Shown piece after piece: positions 6,249 through 14,182 of a stretch of DNA of 22,259 bases. Origin of the DNA: Bacillota bacterium (lineage in GTDB: Bacteria; Bacillota; Clostridia; Lachnospirales; Cellulosilyticaceae); assembly GCA_023436395.1 (NCBI GenBank), contig JAEZJJ010000072.1, forward strand, positions 1-22,259, given 5' to 3'. Position numbers and translations under genes: made by a program. The notes under the pieces were generated by a model, which was not told the DNA's origin, did no database searches, and saw only the letters and a program-made list of their open reading frames with translations. Each line of letters opens with the position of its first letter. Position 1 is the stretch's first letter.

Positions 6249-7466
6249 ATGTTATTTCGTGCGGAGCCACAAGTTTTAAAAGTATTTAATGCTCAGAATG
6301 GTCGAACAGGTAGTTTTTCTGAAGGAGAGCTTGAAAGATTAAAAAAGTATGTGTTAGATGGAGAGGAAAATCTGTTTGTTAAGCGACTAAGAGAACTAGG
6401 GCTACTTCCTAATAGGCAAGATCAATATGAAGTGGAGAGGTGCTTAGCGCATATAGCACAGATTGGGACATGCAAAGGCATCGAAGGAGCATCTCGTGTA
6501 CCTGATGCACTACATATTGATGTGACAACGCGGTGTCCTCTTAAGTGTCCACAATGTTATAAATTATATGGAAATGAAGTGGACTTACCTATTAAAGCAT
6601 TAAAAGTGTTAGTAGATGAAGCAAGGCAAATCGGTGTTTTTCAAATCGCAATAGGTGGTGGGGAACCACTGCTGTACGAAAAATTGGAAGAAGGCATTGA
6701 CTATATTACCACACAGGGACTGGCATGTACCCTCACAACGAGTGGCTATAAAATGGACTTAACCGTAGTTGAAAAGTTGATAAATGCAGGACTCAATCAT
6801 TTACAGATTTCATTAAATGGCTCAAGTGAAGCCATCAATCAGTTATCAAGAGATGGATATGGGTATGCCATAGAAGCTATGAAAGCATTAAAAAAATATG
6901 GCAACAATGTGTCGTGGGGGATTAATTGGGTTGCAAGAAAAGATAATATCCATGATTTAGAATCACTCCTATCGCTAATCCATTTTTATGGCGCTGGTAA
7001 TATCAATATACTGAGATACAAACCTACAATGGGAGAAGACTATGACGAGATTGCATTAGAGGAGAAGGATTATGAAAGTTTGATGGATACTATAAGACGT
7101 ATACGAGGCATCACTGTACGCATGGATTCGGCATTTTCATTTTTACTTTGCAAGTTATATGCACATCAAACAGAAAGTATCGTAGCAGGATGTGGTGCAG
7201 GGAGAAATTTCATGGTGGTAGATCCCATGGGACGATTTAAACCATGCAGTCATAGAAAAGAAATAAGTAGTGGCGGACAATCTATCTTAGACTACTGGAC
7301 AAACGATAAAGACCTTAAGAAGATAAGAGGCCTAAAGGAGCGCAGCAATAGTAAGTGTACTACCTGTCTCTATTTAAGTAGATGTAGAGGGTGTCAAGTA
7401 ATTGAGGATAGGGAAAAGAATAAAATGTGTATGGCCTATAGCAAAGGGGAGAAGAACGATGTTTAG
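6249..7466 (+). CDS. radical SAM / SPASM domain protein
   Basis: This 405-residue enzyme has the radical SAM cluster motif CPLKCPQC at C96, C100 and C103, the SAM-binding GGGEPLLY near 136-143, and a SPASM domain. The SPASM Cys are C315 and C333 (CX12GX4C), then C370, C373, C379, C382 and C394. This Cys set can hold two auxiliary 4Fe-4S clusters, as in peptide-modifying maturases and dehydrogenases. Residues ~1-65 are a small alpha/beta region reminiscent of a peptide-recognition (RRE/PqqD-like) domain, but this is uncertain. The gene begins 6 nt after the MerR gene and overlaps the next gene by 8 nt, so the products probably work together. No RiPP precursor ORF is visible in the cassette, so the substrate may be the neighbouring Cys-rich protein, another peptide, or a small molecule. 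Confidence 0.9.
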   Translation: MLFRAEPQVLKVFNAQNGRTGSFSEGELERLKKYVLDGEENLFVKRLRELGLLPNRQDQYEVERCLAHIAQIGTCKGIEGASRVPDALHIDVTTRCPLKCPQCYKLYGNEVDLPIKALKVLVDEARQIGVFQIAIGGGEPLLYEKLEEGIDYITTQGLACTLTTSGYKMDLTVVEKLINAGLNHLQISLNGSSEAINQLSRDGYGYAIEAMKALKKYGNNVSWGINWVARKDNIHDLESLLSLIHFYGAGNINILRYKPTMGEDYDEIALEEKDYESLMDTIRRIRGITVRMDSAFSFLLCKLYAHQTESIVAGCGAGRNFMVVDPMGRFKPCSHRKEISSGGQSILDYWTNDKDLKKIRGLKERSNSKCTTCLYLSRCRGCQVIEDREKNKMCMAYSKGEKNDV

Positions 7467-8586
7467 TTATGTAGATGGATATGAAATTGATGGTTCATCA
7501 ACCGCCTATCAACTGGTAATGCCCAAGAGAACAATGATGATTGAAGTAATCAATTATTTTTTGAAATTAGAGGTAATCAGCAGGACAGAGGTAATACAAG
7601 TTACTTATCAGCAAAAGGGGACATCTCACAATAAACAAAAAGAAAAGACCATTAATAGAGAGCAAGTAGAAAAGCTTTTTGAAATGATGCAAGATCCTTT
7701 AATAAGCTATATGTCTGTGGGTGTCCAGTGTGTGCATCCAGATAAACTCCATCATAAAGTGAAAGAAGAATTATATTGCCTGACAGCCAAGAGACCAGGA
7801 GCAGAAGGGGTAAAATACAATTTTACCCAACCTACAGTAAGTTGCTTTGGATGGGGACCAGACTTTTATATAACTCTCGAAATAAACTTTGAAGCGCATC
7901 CTGCAAAAGTAACGTATGAGCCAGAAGGCTTAATCTTTAATATAGACAGCATAAAGGAGAACTGTAGTACACCTTATTGGGCGGTACAGCTAATATGTGG
8001 CCCGAGTTTTGTCTATGAATATGCCGCATACATAATGGGGCATTTAGCAGAACGGTTCCCAGAGCTAGGCATAGATGGTGGAATAGATTGTGCAGGTGGT
8101 TTTGTTGAGGGATGTACCTACGCATGTAGTTTATATGATCTTGAACGTATACCTTTTGAAAATACTGCTATTCACACCGCATTAGAAAAGCTTTTAATAA
8201 GTGGCCTCATCAAACCTCAAAAAAGAGTGGGGGACTACGGAACAGAACATATAGCATGTGAGCAACTTACTCTCTATAACTTGTACAACTATGCAGAGAC
8301 ATGGCAGATGGAAATTACAGACTGTCAAACAAAGATTATTAAAGGTATAGTAGGCAATCAGATAGCATATACACCAGAAGCTTATGAAGCATTTGCTAAA
8401 AAAGTATATAGTGTTTCAAGCTTTGATGATATTGACTGTATGCATTATTGCACATGTATGGTGCTGATACAGGGCGAGTGGTGTGCAGTCACTTGTATAA
8501 AACAAAATGATGAGGTTATTTTGGAATTACGTGTTGAGCCGGAACTCCGTAAAAAGGTAGAAGAAATGATCCGAAAGTTACAGTAA
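7459..8586 (+). CDS. unrecognised Cys-rich protein, partner of the radical SAM enzyme
   Basis: I do not recognise this 375-residue protein. It has no signal peptide and no clear membrane segment. It contains about 15 Cys, concentrated in the second half, for example DCAGGFVEGCTYAC, then DCMHYCTC and WCAVTC near the C-terminus. The middle has aromatic and glycine-rich stretches (VSCFGWGPDFYITLEINFE). The Cys number suggests metal or Fe-S binding, or that the protein is itself modified. The start is ATG 7459, 5 nt after GGGGAGAAG (7447-7453), overlapping the radical SAM stop by 8 nt. Such an overlap implies translational coupling and a shared role. A terminator at 8672 closes the unit. The ORF can be extended upstream in frame, but only inside the radical SAM gene and without a ribosome site. 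Confidence 0.8.
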   Translation: MFSYVDGYEIDGSSTAYQLVMPKRTMMIEVINYFLKLEVISRTEVIQVTYQQKGTSHNKQKEKTINREQVEKLFEMMQDPLISYMSVGVQCVHPDKLHHKVKEELYCLTAKRPGAEGVKYNFTQPTVSCFGWGPDFYITLEINFEAHPAKVTYEPEGLIFNIDSIKENCSTPYWAVQLICGPSFVYEYAAYIMGHLAERFPELGIDGGIDCAGGFVEGCTYACSLYDLERIPFENTAIHTALEKLLISGLIKPQKRVGDYGTEHIACEQLTLYNLYNYAETWQMEITDCQTKIIKGIVGNQIAYTPEAYEAFAKKVYSVSSFDDIDCMHYCTCMVLIQGEWCAVTCIKQNDEVILELRVEPELRKKVEEMIRKLQ

Positions 8587-8671
8587 ACGAGGAAAAGGGA
8601 AGTGGGCACAAAAAGAGAATCTGGTTATATAGAGCTTAAGGTAGATAATTTATTATAGAAATATCAAGTAT

Positions 8672-8707
8672 ACCCCGGCCTTAGAGTAAACTAGGTACGG
8701 GGTTTTT
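8672..8707 (+). terminator. terminator of the MerR/radical SAM cassette
   Basis: ACCCCG (8672-8677) pairs with CGGGGT (8698-8703), with CCT/AGG pairs inside, followed by T5 at 8703-8707. It ends 9 bases before the stop codon of the convergent Fe-S gene. Confidence 0.85.
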
Positions 8708-8716
8708 AGAGAACCA

Positions 8717-9985
8717 TTATTTTTTGGTGCGCAATAAGTGATCTAAGTAAATAGATTTCATTTGCTTACTCGCCATCACTTGTTTAATGGGTGGTAATTT
8801 TAAAATAACAGATAAAACAGCTGCCATAGCACGATGGCTTTTATAGGTACCTTGGTCAAAGATTAAATGAGGCAAGGTGCCTTTTTCTATGGCCTTGAGA
8901 ATGGTGCGGTGGGTGGTGTTCACAGGTGTAAGAATCTGTTTTTCTCTTCTGAGAAGGGTAATACATTTCTTGGGGCAGTTGCGGACGCAAATGCCACAGC
9001 CTAAGCAGAGATTAGGATTGGGTGCAAGCTTAACCTTGCCAGGTTCGGTAGCTGTATTTTCAATGCAAGCAATAGGGCAGACCTTTTGGCATTTGCCACA
9101 GTTCACGCAGCTATCGGTATCTATGGTAGGGATAAAGGCTGTGGTTTCAATAGGATTCACGAGACCAAAGCGTTTAGCGGTAGTCATAGCTTCGCAACAA
9201 CAGCCACAGCAATTGCAGAGGAAGCTACCACCTTCTCTTACATTTTCACCACACTGAACGAGATTGTAGTCATAGCATTGGTGAAGGATATCAAAAGCTT
9301 CCTCAAAATCGATAAGACGCCCATAGCCTTGTTTACTCAGAGAATGAGCAGTTGCGCCAAAGGTCATGCAGGTTTCCATAGGGGCATAGCAGTCATGACC
9401 CAGATGATGCATCTTATGTCTGCAATAGCACATACTCAGACTAATCGCAGAAGCTGTTTTTAACAAATGGGTAGTGCGTTCAAAGTCTAAGACATGAATA
9501 GCATTTTCACGGCTTAGGACACTTTCATTGACAAAGGTGCGTCCAAATTTGGTCTCAGTCCCCCAAAATAAATCTTTTATAAAATCTTCTTCCACAGCAA
9601 GGTATTGATGATAGAGCTCACTTAATAATTTTTGGTCAATATCACCACGGGTACGCATCAGTGAAAATTCAAAAAAACCAACCATAGGTGGAGGTAAAAA
9701 GTAAGTGACCTGACCGCTTTCATCTGTTAAGTCTAAAAGAACACCTTTACTGCATAAGTGCTCAAGCTTCAGTAAAGTTTGATGTTCACTTAAGCCCCAG
9801 ACCTTAGCTGCTTTTTGAATACTAAAGGGACGGACAGGTAATAAGGCTGCTAGGCGGGCTTCCTCCTCAGAAAAGAGGAGTTCCAAAATGTGATAAAGTG
9901 TCTTGGAAGGTGGTGCACCTTGTGGAAATTGATTTAAGCGTGTTTCCAATTGCTTATAGGCTTCTTTACCTACCATATGACTCAT
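8717..9985 (-). CDS. 4Fe-4S binding protein with N-terminal winged-helix-like region
   Basis: This is a 422-residue cytoplasmic iron-sulfur protein. Two classical ferredoxin motifs are present: CVNCGKCQKVCPIAC at residues 293-307 and CLGCGICVRNCPKKC at 327-341, enough for two 4Fe-4S clusters. Upstream lies a second Cys-rich part with CYC at 186-188, C199, C206, and CNCCGCCC at 257-264, which could bind a further metal centre. Residues ~30-85 resemble a winged helix (SIQKAAKVWGLSEHQTLLKLEHLCSKGVLLD). The fold suggests an electron-transfer or redox-sensing protein; partner and reaction are unknown. The start at 9985 is supported by AAGGAG 9 nt upstream, whereas the upstream ATG at 10030 has no ribosome site. 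It is alone on its strand, downstream of the putative structured RNA. Confidence 0.85.
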   Translation of the reverse strand: MSHMVGKEAYKQLETRLNQFPQGAPPSKTLYHILELLFSEEEARLAALLPVRPFSIQKAAKVWGLSEHQTLLKLEHLCSKGVLLDLTDESGQVTYFLPPPMVGFFEFSLMRTRGDIDQKLLSELYHQYLAVEEDFIKDLFWGTETKFGRTFVNESVLSRENAIHVLDFERTTHLLKTASAISLSMCYCRHKMHHLGHDCYAPMETCMTFGATAHSLSKQGYGRLIDFEEAFDILHQCYDYNLVQCGENVREGGSFLCNCCGCCCEAMTTAKRFGLVNPIETTAFIPTIDTDSCVNCGKCQKVCPIACIENTATEPGKVKLAPNPNLCLGCGICVRNCPKKCITLLRREKQILTPVNTTHRTILKAIEKGTLPHLIFDQGTYKSHRAMAAVLSVILKLPPIKQVMASKQMKSIYLDHLLRTKK

Positions 9986-10189
9986 AAACGATTTCTCCTT
10001 TGTGGTATTTAATAAAATAGTATTATACAAATTTTTAAAAAGTTAGTTCTATTATAATATGAAATAAGACATTAGGAGAAGCATAAGTTTAATATGCCAT
10101 AAAGTACAAGGGGGTATTGAGGTAAGTTTAAGTAGGATATACTTGTGTGACTATTAACTGAAATAACCTTATGATTTTCAGACCATCAC
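9986..10189. other. gene-free stretch upstream of the Fe-S gene
   Basis: No ORF with a ribosome site is seen on either strand. On the minus strand two TATAAT boxes can be read, one at 10020-10025, but no convincing -35 element. It is the upstream region of the Fe-S gene, bounded by a strong terminator at 10192. Confidence 0.5.
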
Positions 10190-10622
10190 AAAAAGGCGAT
10201 TACCACATAAAATACATGGTAATCGCCTTTCTTTGGCCCAGACTCTAGTTGAATTTTCATAGCCATTCTTAAGACTTTGCTTTAGGGCATAATAGTAACT
10301 CCTCAGCACCTATTTGCAGACAAAGCGGCGCCTCAAAGAAATTGGCTATGAAAGTTTTAACCATGAGTGAGGAGCTCCTTAAAGTCTGGGCCCGGACTGT
10401 CCTTCCTAGGAAGCCGTGACCTTAAGACTCTGGTTTTAACTTTGTTTTTTATAAAGGATGATAAATAACTTATAAAAGTGCGCCTCCCTTTACAGCGCAT
10501 CAGTAAACATTTTCCTTAGAGCCAGAGGTACCTGCAGGGCAGATTGAGACTTGGTCGACCCGGTCAGTTTCTCAGATTGATGCTGTGGTGATTCTGCTAC
10601 AGAAGTTATTTGTTTTACCTTT
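10190..10622 (-). ncRNA. candidate large structured non-coding RNA, family not recognised
   Basis: A stretch of more than 400 bases has no ORF but many nested complementary arms. Read on the minus strand, 10603-10611 pairs with 10463-10471 (9 bp); within it TGATGC (10578-10583) pairs with GCATCA (10497-10502). Then 10383-10392 pairs with 10235-10244 (10 bp, GC-rich), enclosing an 11-bp helix between 10343-10353 and 10255-10265, with CTTTG/CAAAG inside that. A 14-bp terminator follows at once. A consensus -10 TATAAT lies at 10634-10629. Local GC is higher than in the flanking intergenic DNA, as for functional RNAs in A+T-rich genomes. It does not show the conserved cores I know for RNase P, tmRNA, SRP, 6S, T-box or lysine riboswitch. 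A large ornate RNA class (OLE, ROOL, GOLLD or a new one) is possible. Ends are approximate. Confidence 0.6.
10192..10230 (-). terminator. strong terminator ending the structured RNA
   Basis: AAAGGCGATTACCA (10192-10205) is perfectly complementary to TGGTAATCGCCTTT (10217-10230): a 14-bp stem, 11-nt loop and T5 on the minus strand. No minus-strand protein gene precedes it until the SDR gene at 10727, so it most likely ends the non-coding transcript. Confidence 0.85.
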
Positions 10623-10628
10623 ATACTT

Positions 10629-10634
10629 ATTATA
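10629..10634 (-). promoter_or_regulatory. -10 box of the structured RNA
   Basis: TATAAT on the minus strand, about 8 bases before the first predicted helix region. The -35 region (AGGGAA at 10652-10657) matches consensus poorly, so the promoter is tentative. Confidence 0.4.
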
Positions 10635-10726
10635 TGTGAGGAAAAAGGCAATTCCCTAATATTTTTTTAAAAAAATTTAGAAATAAGGCAATTGGCTTTT
10701 TCATAGAAACTTAATCTCGCTAAAAT

Positions 10727-11593
10727 TTAGCCATTGATAATTTCACCACCATTGATATGAATCGTTTGCCCAGTGATATAACTTGCTGCATCAGAAGCTA
10801 AAAAGACATAGGCGCCGGCACATTCAATGGGTTGGCCTGCACGGCCTAAGGGGGTATTCGTTCCAAAGGTTGGCATATGGCTAGCATCAAAGGAGGCAGG
10901 AATAAGGGGAGTCCAAATAGGACCTGGTGCCACAGCGTTGACCCGTATGCCTGACTTGGATTTGGCAAGAGACATAGCAAGTGAACGGGTAAAGGTAGTC
11001 AGTGCCCCTTTGGTCATAGAATAATCGATAAGGGTTTCGTGACCGTGGAAAGCTACCACGGAAGTGGTGTTAATAATAGAGGCACCTGACTTAAGATGAG
11101 GCAAGACAGCTTGTGTCATATAGAAGGCACCGTACACATTGGTCTTAAAAGTTTTATCAAACTGCTGGGGAGTAATAGCCTGAAAACTTGTACTTTCATA
11201 TTGAACTGCAGCGTTATTAATTAGAATATCAATATGGCCATAGGCATCTAAGGTCTTTTGCACAGCTTCTTTGGCAAAGCTTTCTTCCGTAATATCTCCT
11301 TTGAGGAGTAAACATTTCTGGCCATAATCTGTAATGGCTTTCCCCGTATCTTCAGCATCTTTATCTTCATTGTAATAAATAATGGCAAGATCTGCACCTT
11401 GCTTGGCATAAGCCACAGCTATAGCACGTCCAATGCCGCTATCCCCACCTGTAATCATGGCAACTTTTCTTTTAAGTAAATCCCCACAGGGAAGCGTTGT
11501 GGCATCATCAAAAATAGGAAGAGGCTGCATTTCATATTCAAAGCCTGGTTGTCTAGATTGTGCTTGGTTTTTAAAATGATTAGGATAAGACAT
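10727..11593 (-). CDS. SDR family NAD(P)-dependent oxidoreductase
   Basis: A 288-residue short-chain dehydrogenase of the long N-terminal (YghA/general stress protein 39) type. The Rossmann motif TGGDSGIG is at 48-55, NNAA at 126-129, and the catalytic Ser178, Tyr191 and Lys195 (YSMTK) are all present. PGPIWTPL follows and the C-terminus is TGQTIHINGGEIING. The ~40 residues before the Rossmann fold (QSRQPGFEYEMQPLP) are the mark of this subgroup, whose members reduce aldehydes or ketones. The real substrate is unknown. AAGGAG 7-8 nt before the ATG supports the start. The gene is alone on its strand, upstream of the putative RNA. Some transcription might run into the RNA region, since no terminator is seen between them. 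Confidence 0.92.
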   Translation of the reverse strand: MSYPNHFKNQAQSRQPGFEYEMQPLPIFDDATTLPCGDLLKRKVAMITGGDSGIGRAIAVAYAKQGADLAIIYYNEDKDAEDTGKAITDYGQKCLLLKGDITEESFAKEAVQKTLDAYGHIDILINNAAVQYESTSFQAITPQQFDKTFKTNVYGAFYMTQAVLPHLKSGASIINTTSVVAFHGHETLIDYSMTKGALTTFTRSLAMSLAKSKSGIRVNAVAPGPIWTPLIPASFDASHMPTFGTNTPLGRAGQPIECAGAYVFLASDAASYITGQTIHINGGEIING

Positions 11594-11713
11594 GTATAAA
11601 CTCCTTCAAATAAAAATATTTAAAGGTAGTATGAACAGAAGTAGTCCATTTCAATATGGGAATTTATGAAAAGCCATTAAGAACGAATAGTATCAATTCG
11701 CAAAATTTAGGTT

Positions 11714-11759
11714 ATTTTCTCATGAAATATTAATGATTTCTCTATGATTTTCTCATGAA
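11714..11759. repeat. 13-bp perfect direct repeat ATTTTCTCATGAA
   Basis: ATTTTCTCATGAA occurs at 11714-11726 and 11747-11759, starts 33 bp apart, close to three helical turns. A related ATGATTTCTC lies between. The pair sits 74-119 bp before the LiaF-like gene and may be an operator or activator site. Confidence 0.45.
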
Positions 11760-11832
11760 GAAGTCTTATATTAGTATTAAAGAAAAATGAAATAAATTTT
11801 AAAGAGAATTTAGAGAGAATGGAGTGTTGAAC

Positions 11833-12321
11833 ATGGGAAAGAGAGAAACAAATATTCTTTTAGCAGGTATTTTAATTTTAATTGGAGGAGCAGGTATTTT
11901 AAATCAAGTTTTTCATATTAATTTATTTGGATATATTTCTTTTTGGGATTTAGGAATACTCGCTTTAGGACTCTGTTTTGAGTGGCAATTTTTCACCACA
12001 AAAAAGTCACCAGGACTTTTAGTACCAGGAGGAATTTTAACAATTGTTGGGCTATTTAACTTTTTAGAGGCCCTTACACCTGGTATATTCTTTGCAGATT
12101 TTCCATCAGGTGAATTAGGCGTAGCATTAGGTTTATTTCAATTATACTGGTTTGGCTCACGTAATGCCTTTTTATTAATTCCAGTAGGTATTTTACTTAT
12201 TTCAGCCTTAGATGATTTAAGTAACAAATTCTTTGGTTGGTTCAATGGCTCTCTCGTATGGTCTATTGCTTTAGTGCTTGTAGGTGTTTATTTACTTCTA
12301 TTTAGAAAAAAAGAGTATTAA
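11833..12321 (+). CDS. small membrane protein with LiaF-like transmembrane domain
   Basis: A 162-residue integral membrane protein with about four hydrophobic helices: residues ~8-28, a second pair around ~38-75, one at ~105-125 and one at ~140-158. It ends in a charged KKEY tail. The pattern of a short charged N-terminus, ILLAGILILIGG and repeated helix hairpins resembles the LiaF/DUF5668 membrane domain found in cell-envelope stress modules. The cytoplasmic C-terminal LiaF domain is missing. Its function is unknown. GGAG (11821-11824) lies 8 nt before ATG 11833; the upstream GTG at 11824 overlaps that ribosome site and is rejected. It stands alone, with a 13-bp direct repeat upstream. Confidence 0.8.
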   Translation: MGKRETNILLAGILILIGGAGILNQVFHINLFGYISFWDLGILALGLCFEWQFFTTKKSPGLLVPGGILTIVGLFNFLEALTPGIFFADFPSGELGVALGLFQLYWFGSRNAFLLIPVGILLISALDDLSNKFFGWFNGSLVWSIALVLVGVYLLLFRKKEY

Positions 12322-12415
12322 TAAGGAAAAGTAGGGTCATCCAATAGAAAACTTTCACATACTTTTTTAGTAAAAAGTTATACTAACTATAAAAGTGATA
12401 AGTGAGGTGGCAAAG

Positions 12416-14074
12416 ATGAATGAGTCAGTAAAGATTATTCCTTTAGGTGGATTAGGGAGTATTGGTAAGAATATCACCGTAATCGAGTATGAGCAAGAAA
12501 TCATTGTGATTGACTGTGGCATGGGCTTTCCTGATGAACATATGTATGGGGTGGATTTAGTCATTCCAGATATAACTTATCTCCTTCAAAATAAGGAACG
12601 TGTGAAAGGTTTCTTCTTTACTCATGGTCATGAGGATCATATTGGAGCAGTACCTTATGTACTTAAGCAAATCAATGTGCCCTTATATGGCACGTCTCTT
12701 ACTATAGGGATTATTAAAAATAAATTAGAGGAGCATGGGTTATTAAAGCAAACCACTTGTTACTGTATAGAGCCAGGGGAAGTTATTTCCTTAGAAAAGA
12801 TGAAAGTGGAGTTTATAAGAAACACCCATAGTATTGCAGGGGCATGTTGTATTGCTGTGCATACGCCAGAGGGAATTATTTTTCATACAGGTGATTTTAA
12901 GGTGGACTATACACCTGTAGATCAGAAGGGGATGGATCTAAGACGTATTGGAGAATTAGGGAAGGAAGGTATACTGTTGCTTTTAGCAGATAGTACCAAT
13001 GTGGAAAGAAAGGGGCATTCGCCTTCTGAAGTCACTATAGGCAAGACACTAGAGCGTTTATTTGACAATGTCAAAGGAAGAATCATTGTAGCTACTTTTG
13101 CTTCGAATATTCATCGCATACAACAGATTGTTAATGCTGCAGTGCTTTATGGACGAAAAGTCGCCTTTAGTGGACGGAGTATGGAAAGGATTACCAAGGT
13201 CGCTAGTGCTTTAGGTTATTTAGAAATTCCGCAGACCACCCTGATAGACGTGTCAGAGATTAAGAAATACCCTAATGAGCAAATTACTATTATCACAACA
13301 GGAAGTCAAGGAGAACCTATGGCAGCCTTAGCGCGTATTGCTTTCAATAAGCATCGCTTGATACAAATTGAACCCCTCGATTTCTTTATTATCTCTGCTT
13401 CACCTATTCCAGGAAATGATAAATTAGTCTCTAAAGTCATTAATGAACTCTATAAAAAAGGGGCAGAGGTGATCTATAAAGACTTAGAAGAAGTACATGT
13501 ATCGGGACATGCTTATCAAGAAGAATTAAAACTGATGCATACCCTAACTCGTCCTAAGTATTTTATGCCTGTACATGGGGAATATAGACATCTCATTCAT
13601 CATCGAAATTTAGCTTATAGTATGGGGATGACCTCTCAAAATGTCTTTATTTTAGAAGATGGGGATGTATTAGAAGTGAGCAGGCAGCAAGCAGGCATAA
13701 CAGGAAGAGTACGGGCGGGGAATATTTTAGTAGATGGCATTGGAATAGGGGATGTAGGCAATATTGTACTTAAAGACCGCAAAGTTTTAGCAGAAGAAGG
13801 CATGCTGATTGTGGTAGCTGCTATTGATCTTGAAACCTGCTCCATTATGAGTGGACCTGATATTATTACTCGTGGTTTTGTGTATGCTAGAGATTCAGAA
13901 GATTTATTAGAAGAAGTAAGGGCAGTAGCGAATAAAGAGCTAGAGATGTGTTTAGCCTATCAAATGACAGAATGGCATATTTTAAAGAATAGTATTAAAA
14001 AGGTAGTGGAAGAATTGCTTTATGAAAAAACAAAGCGAAGGCCCTCCATTTTACCAATTATTATGGAAGTCTAA
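12416..14074 (+). CDS. rnj: ribonuclease J
   Basis: This 552-residue enzyme is a metallo-beta-lactamase/beta-CASP ribonuclease that degrades and matures RNA by endonucleolytic and 5'-to-3' exonucleolytic action. The zinc motif HGHEDHIG begins at His70 (with His72, Asp74 and His75). HTGDFK follows near 160. The beta-CASP region carries ATFASNIHRIQQI and SGRSM, then VSGHA and MPVHGEYRHL as the later metal-binding motifs. The C-terminal domain is complete. The start ATG 12416 is 5 nt after GAGGTGG (12404-12410). Firmicutes often carry J1 and J2; which one this is cannot be said from the sequence alone. Its downstream terminator is interrupted by an insertion sequence. Confidence 0.93.
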   Translation: MNESVKIIPLGGLGSIGKNITVIEYEQEIIVIDCGMGFPDEHMYGVDLVIPDITYLLQNKERVKGFFFTHGHEDHIGAVPYVLKQINVPLYGTSLTIGIIKNKLEEHGLLKQTTCYCIEPGEVISLEKMKVEFIRNTHSIAGACCIAVHTPEGIIFHTGDFKVDYTPVDQKGMDLRRIGELGKEGILLLLADSTNVERKGHSPSEVTIGKTLERLFDNVKGRIIVATFASNIHRIQQIVNAAVLYGRKVAFSGRSMERITKVASALGYLEIPQTTLIDVSEIKKYPNEQITIITTGSQGEPMAALARIAFNKHRLIQIEPLDFFIISASPIPGNDKLVSKVINELYKKGAEVIYKDLEEVHVSGHAYQEELKLMHTLTRPKYFMPVHGEYRHLIHHRNLAYSMGMTSQNVFILEDGDVLEVSRQQAGITGRVRAGNILVDGIGIGDVGNIVLKDRKVLAEEGMLIVVAAIDLETCSIMSGPDIITRGFVYARDSEDLLEEVRAVANKELEMCLAYQMTEWHILKNSIKKVVEELLYEKTKRRPSILPIIMEV

Positions 14075-14094
14075 TAGAATAAATATAAAATAAA

Positions 14095-14107
14095 AAAGGC
14101 TACAACA
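14095..14107. terminator. left half of a terminator split by the IS (right half 15648-15660)
   Basis: AAAGGCTACAACA (14095-14107) is perfectly complementary to TGTTGTAGCCTTT at 15648-15660. Without the insertion and one copy of the 3-bp duplication, these arms form a 13-bp stem with loop TCAA, flanked by A6 on the left. Read on the minus strand the A6 becomes a T run, so it would have ended the tRNA-Thr transcript. On the plus strand it would have served RNase J. Confidence 0.8.
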
Positions 14108-14143
14108 TCAATGTGATGTGACCCCAAAAAGTTAGACTTTTAT

Positions 14144-14182
14144 TGCATAACAGATTTTTGTTAAATCTGTTATGCATTTTTT
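14144..14182 (+). terminator. terminator inside the IS left end
   Basis: TGCATAACAGATTT (14144-14157) pairs perfectly with AAATCTGTTATGCA (14163-14176), 14 bp, then T6 at 14177-14182. It would stop plus-strand reading from RNase J and now stands in for the split terminator. IS elements commonly block outside transcription this way. Confidence 0.8.

Noticed and set aside
8877..9463. Two plus-strand ORFs of about 125 codons
   Set aside because: They lie opposite the Fe-S gene, lack ribosome sites and show no protein-like pattern; they are shadows of the real gene.
10190..10622. RNase P, tmRNA or 6S RNA
   Set aside because: The part reading AAGGACAGTCCGGGCC recalls the RNase P P4 region only loosely; other conserved regions, the tmRNA tag and 3' tRNA-like end, and the single long 6S hairpin are not found.
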